NCBI GenBank assembly: GCA_037440525.1
Contig: JBBITW010000106.1
Location: 1 to 12,582 of the forward strand
Direction of reading: 5' to 3'
DNA from: JBBITW01 sp037440525
GTDB taxonomy: Bacteria > Desulfobacterota > BSN033 > UBA1163
DNA: 12,582 nt
The translations under genes were made by a program, and so were the position numbers. The notes under the pieces were generated by a model. That model ran no database searches. It was given only the letters and a program-made list of their open reading frames with translations, and was not told the DNA's origin. Positions 7,409 through 12,582 of this stretch are shown piece by piece. How positions within the stretch are numbered: position 1 is the first letter of the stretch; every line of letters starts with the position of its first letter.

Positions 7409-8464
7409 TTAAAAATCACTGTCAATTGGGTAATAATATTCCCTTCCCCTTAACTCCCTGCCTGATTCCTCTTTCAAGCGGGCAAATATCATTCTCCCTG
7501 CTGGGGTTTGAAGAACACTTGTCACAACTACATCAACATTCTTTCCTATCTGCCTCTTTCCGTTGTCAACTACAATCATAGTCCCATCATCGAGATAAGC
7601 AACACCCTGTCCCATCTCCTTTCCTTCCTTAAGGACCTTCACATTGATCTCTTCTCCTGGGAGGACGACCGGTTTTAATGAGTTAGCCAGTTGATTGATG
7701 TTTAGAACTTCTATCCCCTGAAGTTCTGCTACCTTATTTAGATTTGAATCATTGGTTATGATCTTTCCATTTACTTCTTTTGCAAGTTCTATCAATTTTG
7801 AATCCACATCCTTAATATTTGGGTAATCTGTATCAACAATCCTTACATCCACATTGACCTGTTTCTGGATATGGTGAAGGATTTCAAGCCCCCTTTTACC
7901 CCTTGTCCTCTTAATAGGATCAGAAGAGTCAGCAATATGCTGAAGTTCACTTAGAACAAACTGGGGTATGAGGATTGGTCCTTCAACAAAACCTGTCTCA
8001 GTTATATCAGCAATTCGGCCGTCGATAATCACACTTGTATCCAGGACCTTTGTATTTCCACTTTGAGGGAGTCCACCCTTATAGAGTGTCTTCCAACCAG
8101 GCCAATGAAATTCTTCTCCCTTTTTAAAACCTATCCTAAGACCTATATATCCAAAAATACCATAGAGAATCACGCTGAATGAAATGGCAACTGTCTGATC
8201 ATTTGAAAGATAGGAGAGGAAGATATTGGAGATCAGGTTAACAATTGTTATTCCAAGTAGCAATCCTATGAAACTGCCGAGAAGACTTTTTAAAGGGATT
8301 CTTCTCAATTGGTTTTCTGCAATAATGGTGATAATGGCTATAAAAATGCCCCCAGCACTTCCCCATAGACCATATTGCGGGGAAGGGGAGATGGATTTTC
8401 CCCAAAAGTATCCACTCGTTGCACAGATTAATAATAATAAGATACGAATCGCCCAGGAAATCAA
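7409..8464 (-). CDS. PIN/TRAM domain membrane protein (YacL-like putative RNase)
   Basis: 351 residues. Four predicted membrane helices occupy about 4-22, 34-50, 62-84 and 92-112. A cytoplasmic PIN nuclease domain (about 138-262) starts KVLDTSVIIDGRIADI; the acidic residues expected to bind metal are Asp142, Glu173 (SELQHIADS), Asp221 and Asp239 (TNDSNL). A TRAM RNA-binding domain (about 265-332) follows. This is the YacL architecture of Bacillus, where the gene also precedes ispD; its substrate is not established. The start is TTG at 8464-8462 (read as Met), with AAGGGGG 9 bases upstream and MISWAIRILLL as the first helix; no better in-frame ATG is near the start. It is 64 bases downstream of carD and probably co-transcribed. 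It ends in a short basic/aromatic tail (REYYYPIDSDF). Confidence 0.9.
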   Translation of the reverse strand: MISWAIRILLLLICATSGYFWGKSISPSPQYGLWGSAGGIFIAIITIIAENQLRRIPLKSLLGSFIGLLLGITIVNLISNIFLSYLSNDQTVAISFSVILYGIFGYIGLRIGFKKGEEFHWPGWKTLYKGGLPQSGNTKVLDTSVIIDGRIADITETGFVEGPILIPQFVLSELQHIADSSDPIKRTRGKRGLEILHHIQKQVNVDVRIVDTDYPNIKDVDSKLIELAKEVNGKIITNDSNLNKVAELQGIEVLNINQLANSLKPVVLPGEEINVKVLKEGKEMGQGVAYLDDGTMIVVDNGKRQIGKNVDVVVTSVLQTPAGRMIFARLKEESGRELRGREYYYPIDSDF

Positions 8465-8528
8465 AGGATTAATCCCCCTTTCTAAAGATTTTGGAAGGAC
8501 CTGACAAGAGAATAAAGATAATAAATAA

Positions 8529-9011
8529 TTATGATCCGAAGATAATTTTAATCTCTCTTAAGATATCCGATTCCTTTACTTCTTTGGCAATGGCCAATTC
8601 CTTCACAAGAAGATTTTTGGCCATATCCATAATTTTCCTCTCTCCGAAGGAGAGCTCTTTTTCTGCTTTAAGTAGGTGGAGGTCCCTAAGGACCTCTGCA
8701 ATTTCATAAATCGAACCTGTATTGATCTTCTCCATATACTCCCGGTATCTTCGATTCCATGTTTGGTTATCTATTATAACATCGCGTTCTTTCAATATCT
8801 GGATCACTTTTGAGACATCAATTTTTTTAATAACTGTCCTCAATCCAGCCGCCTTCACATTATCTTTTGGTATCATTATGGTCATCCCATTATCAACGAT
8901 ACGCATAATATAGAAACTTTGTTCTTTACCGGAGATTCTCTTCGTCTCGATGGCTTCAATAACTCCTACCCCATGTCCTGGAAAAACGGCCTTATCACCA
9001 ATCTGGAACAT
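8529..9011 (-). CDS. carD: CarD/CdnL family RNA polymerase-binding regulator
   Basis: A 160-residue protein of the CarD-CdnL-TRCF family. The N-terminal Tudor-like RNA-polymerase-interacting domain (about 1-60) starts MFQIGDKAVFPGHGVGVIEA, and a helical DNA-binding domain fills the rest. Trp85 within TWNRRYREY matches, in position and context, the tryptophan that M. tuberculosis CarD wedges into the minor groove at the upstream edge of the promoter bubble. The family stabilises open complexes, often at rRNA promoters. ATG at 9011 is preceded by GGAAGGGGG, about 10 bases away, partly within a small hairpin. The 106-base gap to the upstream lipoprotein gene leaves room for its own promoter. The PIN/TRAM gene follows, an order I associate with deltaproteobacterial genomes. 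Confidence 0.93.
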   Translation of the reverse strand: MFQIGDKAVFPGHGVGVIEAIETKRISGKEQSFYIMRIVDNGMTIMIPKDNVKAAGLRTVIKKIDVSKVIQILKERDVIIDNQTWNRRYREYMEKINTGSIYEIAEVLRDLHLLKAEKELSFGERKIMDMAKNLLVKELAIAKEVKESDILREIKIIFGS

Positions 9012-9023
9012 AAATTTATAACC

Positions 9024-9036
9024 CCCTTCCTAAGGG
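9024..9036 (-). promoter_or_regulatory. Small hairpin overlapping the carD ribosome binding site
   Basis: On the minus strand CCCTT-AGG-AAGGG forms a 5-bp stem whose right arm is part of the AAGGGGG Shine-Dalgarno sequence of carD. It could reduce ribosome access. The stem is short and may be coincidental. Confidence 0.3.
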
Positions 9037-9081
9037 CTAACACTGAAGGAAATCTATTTTCCCCTGTGCAACCCCGATTTT

Positions 9082-9111
9082 TTTATAAACAAGGAATAGA
9101 TGGTATTTAAA
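9082..9111 (-). promoter_or_regulatory. Possible promoter of carD
   Basis: On the minus strand TTTAAA (9111-9106) and TATAAA (9087-9082) are 18 bases apart, giving a start near 9075 and a leader of about 64 bases. The -35 is a 4/6 match in A/T-rich DNA, so this is tentative. Confidence 0.25.
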
Positions 9112-9117
9112 GGAGAT

Positions 9118-10266
9118 TTATATTCCTTCGCGTTTGGCCAGCTTTAAGATGTCCTTTTCATCTGGTCTCGTCCCTTGAATTACTCTGCCCACAGAGGCGT
9201 CAATCCCGAAAATAGCTGATATTTGAATTCTTCCTTTGATTTCCTCCTTTTTTTCTATCCTCTCTGGATGGATCACCTCCATGATATCCCCTACCTTAAT
9301 CCCTGTTAATTTTCCAGCGTTGATATAGACCTCTTCACCATCTACCTTAGCAATGCGGCAGAACCAATCCATCCCCTCCAATTCTTTTATCAGAGATCGG
9401 CTGAGTTCTGAAATAGAAATATCTATTGCCTTTCCTTTGGCCTTTTCATCCGAGAGCCCCCCTTTTTCCTTTGTGGCAAAAATAGGATTGGTGAAAGATA
9501 ATGTCTTTAATGTCTTGCCTGAGAAGGTGTCCTTCAGGCGTATATCGAATCTAATAACAGCAGAGGATGTCTCCTCTGAGTCCTTTAATCCCTTTGTAAT
9601 AAATACATATGGTCCAGAGACCTCTCCTGAAACAATGGCATGAATTCCAAAGACTTCGTTCAATAGACGGAGGATCTCAAAATTTTCGAGATTTCTGGAT
9701 GGAAGTTCCTTTTTTTCAAGAAATTCCTTTACCATTAAATAATCTATAAAGATGATCTTATTTGATTTTTGATTTACCTCCCTTATCAATTTTTCAGCCA
9801 TCCAGTCTCCAAATCGTTCTTCCGGAGATTGGGTGCGATCATCGAAATATGTAATGAGAACCTTTTTCTTTAAATTCGTAAAATTGGGTGAAGATTCAGT
9901 TTTTTGAGGAGGTACCATTCCTGTAGGTGGAAGGGAGGATACCTGAGAAGGAAGTTCATTTTTACCTTCAACCCTCTGAATCGATGGGGTGATGAAGGAT
10001 TCCCTCTTGGCCAGATATTCATCAACAGGAATGTAGATGTATTTGGGCTTCCCTGATTCCTTAATTGCATCAGGATTTTGAACTTTCACATATTCATACT
10101 TATCAATAATTATAACCTCTTTATCAATTAATTCCTTCATCTTAGCCTTATGAGGGGGGCCCTTTTTTAATGGAAACCACGAGGGAGTGGAACACGAAAA
10201 GAGAAAGAAGAACGTGGCCGTGAGGATGAGAATGGAAAACTGAGGTATCTTTTCTCTCAAATCCAT
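9118..10266 (-). CDS. Predicted lipoprotein with CsgG-like and FlgT C-terminal-like regions
   Basis: 382 residues. A signal peptide with hydrophobic core (11-24) ends in the lipobox LFSC, giving lipidated Cys25 followed by STPSW. A charged and then proline-rich linker spans about 30-130. Residues ~133-300 look like the CsgG/LpoB/FlgT middle-domain fold: KVLITYFDDRTQ, then DWMAEKLIREV, and later FGIHAIVSGEVSG, the 'is this a known function' strand-turn of that family. The C-terminal part (~305-382) with YINAGKLTGIKVGDIMEV resembles the FlgT C-terminal beta domain. Likely anchored to an envelope membrane facing the periplasm; the function is unknown, and family assignment is by eye. The start is uncertain: ATG at 10266 has GAGG only 2 bases away, whereas TTG at 10260 (codon 3) is optimally spaced. 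Confidence 0.7.
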   Translation of the reverse strand: MDLREKIPQFSILILTATFFFLFSCSTPSWFPLKKGPPHKAKMKELIDKEVIIIDKYEYVKVQNPDAIKESGKPKYIYIPVDEYLAKRESFITPSIQRVEGKNELPSQVSSLPPTGMVPPQKTESSPNFTNLKKKVLITYFDDRTQSPEERFGDWMAEKLIREVNQKSNKIIFIDYLMVKEFLEKKELPSRNLENFEILRLLNEVFGIHAIVSGEVSGPYVFITKGLKDSEETSSAVIRFDIRLKDTFSGKTLKTLSFTNPIFATKEKGGLSDEKAKGKAIDISISELSRSLIKELEGMDWFCRIAKVDGEEVYINAGKLTGIKVGDIMEVIHPERIEKKEEIKGRIQISAIFGIDASVGRVIQGTRPDEKDILKLAKREGI

Positions 10267-10289
10267 TTCCTCGTCAAATCAGTATTTTA

Positions 10290-10318
10290 AGTATACCCTA
10301 AAAATTTAAAAAAATCAA
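10290..10318 (-). promoter_or_regulatory. Predicted sigma70-type promoter of the lipoprotein gene
   Basis: On the minus strand TTGATT (10318-10313), a 17-base A/T-rich spacer and TATACT (10295-10290) match 4/6 and 5/6. The predicted transcript start near 10283 leaves a leader of about 17 bases carrying GACGAGGA. Confidence 0.5.
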
Positions 10319-10351
10319 TGTCTCCTGCGACCACAAAAATATTTAAGTAAA

Positions 10352-10399
10352 GGCAAAGGTTAAAAGATTGGTTTAGGCAAAGGCTAGGAAGCTGGTTTA
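10352..10399 (+). repeat. Two degenerate 24-bp tandem repeats
   Basis: Units 10352-10375 and 10376-10399 both begin GGCAAAGG and end TGGTTTA, with 18/24 identical positions. A partial third unit may begin GGGAAAG at 10400. They lie in the non-coding gap between kdsB and the lipoprotein gene. Confidence 0.5.
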
Positions 10400-10452
10400 G
10401 GGAAAGAAAATGGGTGAAGGGAAAACAAATAACCTAACCTATTGACAAAACT

Positions 10453-10471
10453 GGGTTCTTAGCCTTAACCC
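10453..10471 (-). terminator. Weak candidate terminator downstream of kdsB
   Basis: On the minus strand GGGTT, a 9-base loop and AACCC are followed by AGTTTTG, starting about 15 bases after the kdsB stop. The stem is only 5 bp and the U tract only 4, so termination would be inefficient if it occurs. Confidence 0.3.
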
Positions 10472-10486
10472 TCAAACTAACGACTC

Positions 10487-11290
10487 TTATTTCCCAAGCA
10501 ATCCCATATTATCTTTGGATCTCAAAAGAAAGGAAACTACTTTTTTAAGATCTTCTGGTGTATCAACTGATATGGGTTCATATTTGACAGGGGTTATCTT
10601 TATTGGGTAGCCATTTTCTAATGCCCTAAGTTGTTCCAGCCTTTCAATCTTTTCAAGAGGCGTGGGACTCAATTTTGAAAATCTTAATAGAAATTCTCTT
10701 CGATAAACATATACTCCGATGTGTTTAAATATCCTTTTTGGTAAAGCTCTATTAATACCAAAAGGAGTGGACCTGATCTTTTCAATATTTAGATCTCTCG
10801 GAAAAGGTATTGGGGAGCGGGAAAAGTATAGAGCAAATCCATTTTTATCAACGACCACCTTAACAATATGTGGGTTTAACCAATCCTTAATCTCTTCAAT
10901 TCTTGTCATCAATGTAGACATCTGGAGCGTCTCATCTTTTAAAAGAGGCCTTATAGCCTTATCCACTATAGAGCCTCTTATAAGGGGCTCATCTCCCTGA
11001 ACATTTACAATTATCTCTGATTTTATTCTTTTTGCCACCTCGGCAACACGATCAGTCCCTGTAGGATGGTGAGGAGATGTCATCATCACTTTTGCACCAA
11101 ACTGCTTTGCCGAATCGAAAATCCTTCCATCATCTGTGGCAATAATTACCTCTTCAATCAATTTTGACTGGCATACACCTTCATAGACATACTGTATCAT
11201 GGGTTTGCCGAGTATTTCGGCAAGGGGCTTACCCTCGAATCGTGTTGATCCATATCTTGCAGGAATAATGGCAGAGATTTTCATATCCAT
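10487..11290 (-). CDS. kdsB: 3-deoxy-manno-octulosonate cytidylyltransferase (CMP-KDO synthetase)
   Basis: 267 residues, slightly longer than the ~250 usual. It activates KDO with CTP to CMP-KDO, the donor for the inner core of lipopolysaccharide; the enzyme is cytosolic. Family marks are IIPARYGSTRFEGKPL (8-23) with the nucleotide-binding Arg/Lys residues, TSPHHPTGTDRVAE (71-84), VNVQGDEPL (95-103) with metal-binding Asp100, YFSRSPIPFPRD, HIGVYVYR and the closing EKIERLEQLRALENG. Its presence implies an LPS outer membrane. Two close starts exist: ATG at 11290 (MDMKIS) and ATG at 11284 (MKIS, the commoner family N-terminus). Neither has a good ribosome binding site, but the promoter places transcription start at 11290, favouring the first as a leaderless start. 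Confidence 0.96.
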   Translation of the reverse strand: MDMKISAIIPARYGSTRFEGKPLAEILGKPMIQYVYEGVCQSKLIEEVIIATDDGRIFDSAKQFGAKVMMTSPHHPTGTDRVAEVAKRIKSEIIVNVQGDEPLIRGSIVDKAIRPLLKDETLQMSTLMTRIEEIKDWLNPHIVKVVVDKNGFALYFSRSPIPFPRDLNIEKIRSTPFGINRALPKRIFKHIGVYVYRREFLLRFSKLSPTPLEKIERLEQLRALENGYPIKITPVKYEPISVDTPEDLKKVVSFLLRSKDNMGLLGK

Positions 11291-11296
11291 ATTAAA

Positions 11297-11325
11297 ATTA
11301 AAACAGATTAACCAAGAAGTGTCAA
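11297..11325 (-). promoter_or_regulatory. Near-consensus sigma70 promoter of kdsB
   Basis: On the minus strand a perfect TTGACA (11325-11320), a 17-base spacer and TTTAAT (11302-11297, 5/6) form the best promoter in the window. Six bases separate the -10 from the ATG at 11290, so the standard +1 is the A of that ATG. Confidence 0.7.
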
Positions 11326-11343
11326 TAAAAGAATATGAAAGCC

Positions 11344-11390
11344 CTGAAAAAGTCCTGAATTAACTGGGGAGGTAGGGTTTTCCCCTTCGA
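11344..11390 (+). repeat. Dispersed repeat, copy B (same unit as 7113-7161)
   Basis: CTGAAAAAGTCC (11344-11355), ACTGGGGAGGTAGGGTT (11363-11379) and CCTTCGAA (11384-11391) follow the same order as copy A at 7113-7162. No inverted partner with the ACTGGGG core is found downstream, so this is a solitary or truncated end. A weak inverted echo, AATCGCTCA at 11535-11543 against TGAGCGATT at 11394-11402, might be its remaining partner. Confidence 0.6.
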
Positions 11391-11417
11391 AACTGAGCGA
11401 TTTTATTATAATGTAGC

Positions 11418-11435
11418 CGCACCCTTCAGGGTGCG
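11418..11435. repeat. Perfect palindrome CGCACCCTTCAGGGTGCG
   Basis: An 18-base near-perfect hairpin: CGCACCC / GGGTGCG with a TTCA turn. It is much more G/C-rich than its surroundings. The GTAGCCGCACCCTTCAGGGTG context looks like a dispersed intergenic palindrome seen in environmental bacterial genomes; this is from memory, not a search. There is no T run on either side, so it is not a typical terminator. Confidence 0.6.
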
Positions 11436-11467
11436 AGGGTTTCGGCCTTCCGCTATAGGCGAGGTTC

Positions 11468-11484
11468 ACCAAGGGTGGCTTGGT
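11468..11484. repeat. Hairpin ACCAAG-GGTGG-CTTGGT
   Basis: A 6-bp perfect stem with 5-base loop, 32 bases after the preceding palindrome and within the same G/C-richer patch (about 11415-11500). It probably belongs to the same intergenic repeat unit. Confidence 0.45.
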
Positions 11485-11666
11485 TCTCACTCAATGGGTG
11501 TTTTTTGACGCAGGCTAAAGATGTCTTTTAAAAGAATCGCTCAATTTAGATCCTTATTAAAATTCTAAATAAGGGAGTGGAATTAACTGGTAATTCAGAT
11601 TTCTCTGTGTTAGATTAAAAATCAAAAACTAATGGATTTTAATTTTAAAAGAATGGAGGGGAAGAT

Positions 11667-12395
11667 ATGTATTGCACTATACATCCTATACCAATTATTG
11701 AGTCTAAGATCGACAGGTCACTTATGACCTACCGTATGAATTTTGGGGAGACAATAAACACAACTGGTTATATATGGTATATAGGAGGGTTAAGGGAGAA
11801 GATACTCGTGGATGCCGGGGCAAGTGCAGAATACCTTTCCAAGGTCAGGGGGCTACCCACCAAGGAGCTTCAGACCATTGATGACGGTCTTGGTAAGTTG
11901 GGTTTAAAGGCTGATGATATTGGCCTCATAATTATTACCCATCTGCACAACGATCATATAGCCTGTGGAAAGAGATTCCGAAGGGCAAAGTTTTTGGTGC
12001 AGAGAAGGGAACTTGATTTTGCAAGAAATCCGCATCCCTCTGTAAAGCAGGCCTATTTTGAAGAATTTTTTGAAGGATTAAATTTTGAAGTTGTTGAAGG
12101 GGATACAAAGATATTCGAAGAGATATCACTTCTCTTTACACCTGGTCATACCCCAGGAGGACAATCCGTGAGTATCAAAACATCCGGCGGGATAGCAATT
12201 ATTAGCGGTTTATGTTCGATTAGAGAGATTTTTGAGCCCCCTCCCCAGATTTCAATAAACACCCCTGTAATTGTGCCCGGTATGCATACAAATGTTTTTG
12301 ATGCATATGACAGTGTGCTTCGTATAAAGGAGATGGCCGATATAATAATTCCAAACCACGATCCACAATTTAAAGAGAAGATTTCTATACCTTAA
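11667..12395 (+). CDS. Metallo-beta-lactamase-fold hydrolase (AHL-lactonase-like group)
   Basis: 242 residues in the MBL fold. ILVDAGAS (46-53) starts the fold and is followed by the zinc motif THLHNDH (91-97: His92, His94, Asp96, His97) and TPGHTPGG (158-165) with His161. The terminal ligand is probably His231 (PNHDPQF). The place where most MBL hydrolases carry Gly-Asp, the zinc-bridging Asp, instead reads ISGLCSI (179-185), so Cys183 may substitute. The N-terminus with IWYIGG and the spacing recall N-acyl homoserine lactonase-like proteins, but the substrate cannot be inferred. ATG at 11667 has GGAGGGG 5 bases upstream, a strong site. It has no co-directional neighbour in the window and its job is not suggested by context. 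Confidence 0.85.
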   Translation: MYCTIHPIPIIESKIDRSLMTYRMNFGETINTTGYIWYIGGLREKILVDAGASAEYLSKVRGLPTKELQTIDDGLGKLGLKADDIGLIIITHLHNDHIACGKRFRRAKFLVQRRELDFARNPHPSVKQAYFEEFFEGLNFEVVEGDTKIFEEISLLFTPGHTPGGQSVSIKTSGGIAIISGLCSIREIFEPPPQISINTPVIVPGMHTNVFDAYDSVLRIKEMADIIIPNHDPQFKEKISIP

Positions 12396-12411
12396 GAGAC
12401 AATTATTAATA

Positions 12412-12434
12412 GGAGAGGTGAATTAACACTCTCC
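12412..12434 (+). terminator. Hairpin downstream of the MBL gene, possible terminator
   Basis: GGAGAG(G)TG, loop AATTAA and CACTCTCC form an 8-bp stem with one bulged G, 17 bases after the stop. No U tract follows, so it may instead be an RNA-protecting stem-loop. Confidence 0.35.
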
Positions 12435-12475
12435 CACACATTTGGGCTGTGTCGCAATGAGGTATATGCCATGTT

Positions 12476-12582
12476 TGTCATTCCGAGCCTCCTTTTTCTG
12501 TCATTCCGAGCGAAGCGAGGAACCTTAGAAAAGATTTCTCGGCTAACGCCTCGAAATGACAACAGAGTGGTGTCATTCCGAG
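12476..12582. repeat. REP-like dispersed repeat (TGTCATTCCGAG family), runs to window edge
   Basis: TGTCATTCCGAG occurs at 12476-12487, 12499-12510 and 12571-12582. The middle copy continues CGAAGCGAGG and pairs with the inverted CCTCGAAATGACA at 12549-12561, forming an imperfect hairpin around AAGATTTCTC. This TGTCATTCCGAGCGAAGCGAGG type of intergenic palindrome is common in many bacterial phyla in my recollection. The cluster continues beyond the window. Confidence 0.75.

Larger units (their letters stand above)
11291..11666. other. 376-bp repeat-rich gap between kdsB and the MBL gene
   Basis: The divergent gap holds the kdsB promoter, a dispersed repeat end (11344-11390), two hairpins (11418-11435 and 11468-11484), a 20-bp motif shared with 7367-7386 (11531-11550), and the strong GGAGGGG ribosome binding site of the MBL gene (11655-11661). 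I find no convincing promoter for the MBL gene. A 60-codon minus-strand frame (11490-11308) runs through the repeats and looks spurious. Confidence 0.6.

Noticed and set aside
7363..7581. 72-codon plus-strand frame
   Set aside because: Mostly antisense to the 3' end of the PIN/TRAM gene, with no protein family resemblance.
11308..11490. 60-codon minus-strand frame starting MRTKPPLVNLAYSGRPK
   Set aside because: It runs straight through the dispersed repeat and both hairpins, has no ribosome binding site and overlaps the kdsB promoter. It looks like a repeat-derived spurious frame.

Overview
The window reads as part of a chromosome from an AT-rich (roughly 40% G+C by eye), diderm, LPS-making bacterium. 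A KDO-activating enzyme (kdsB) and a lipobox lipoprotein point to an outer membrane. The order carD - PIN/TRAM gene - ispD - ispF - gltX - cysS is a housekeeping order I associate with low-GC Gram-positives and with deltaproteobacterial (Desulfobacterota) lineages. The dispersed intergenic repeats also fit the latter. I lean to a Desulfobacterota-like organism, but no marker here proves it. Nothing resembles phage, plasmid, CRISPR or rRNA/tRNA sequence.

Layout. 1-1440 (-): comM/yifB-type Mg-chelatase-like AAA+ gene, cut by the window's left edge. 1441-1565: divergent promoter region. 1566-2923 (+): an MFS carrier of the oxalate/formate-antiporter type and, overlapping its stop by ATGA, a 38-residue single-helix membrane ORF. 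These converge on a long minus-strand block, read right to left: kdsB (11290-10487), a CsgG/FlgT-like lipoprotein (10266-9118), carD (9011-8529), a PIN/TRAM membrane protein (8464-7409), a 356-bp repeat-bearing gap, then the tight run ispD-ispF-gltX-cysS (7052-2940). 11291-11666 is a repeat- and hairpin-rich gap. 11667-12395 (+) encodes a metallo-beta-lactamase-fold hydrolase. The last ~110 bases are a REP-like dispersed repeat.

How the genes fit together. ispD and ispF catalyse two steps of the MEP isoprenoid pathway. gltX and cysS charge tRNAs, and the four genes abut or nearly abut, so they are probably one transcript. carD encodes an RNA-polymerase-binding regulator and is followed by the PIN/TRAM gene. 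kdsB supplies CMP-KDO for LPS, and the lipoprotein is likely an envelope component.

Most interesting: (i) the tiny membrane ORF translationally coupled to the MFS carrier; (ii) a 162-bp MITE-like palindromic element with 31-bp inverted ends (26/31) and a related third end 4 kb away; (iii) a near-consensus promoter placed so that kdsB should be leaderless, with comM nearly so; (iv) an MBL hydrolase lacking the usual Gly-Asp zinc-bridging motif and carrying Cys there instead. I did not find a clear new multi-gene system.
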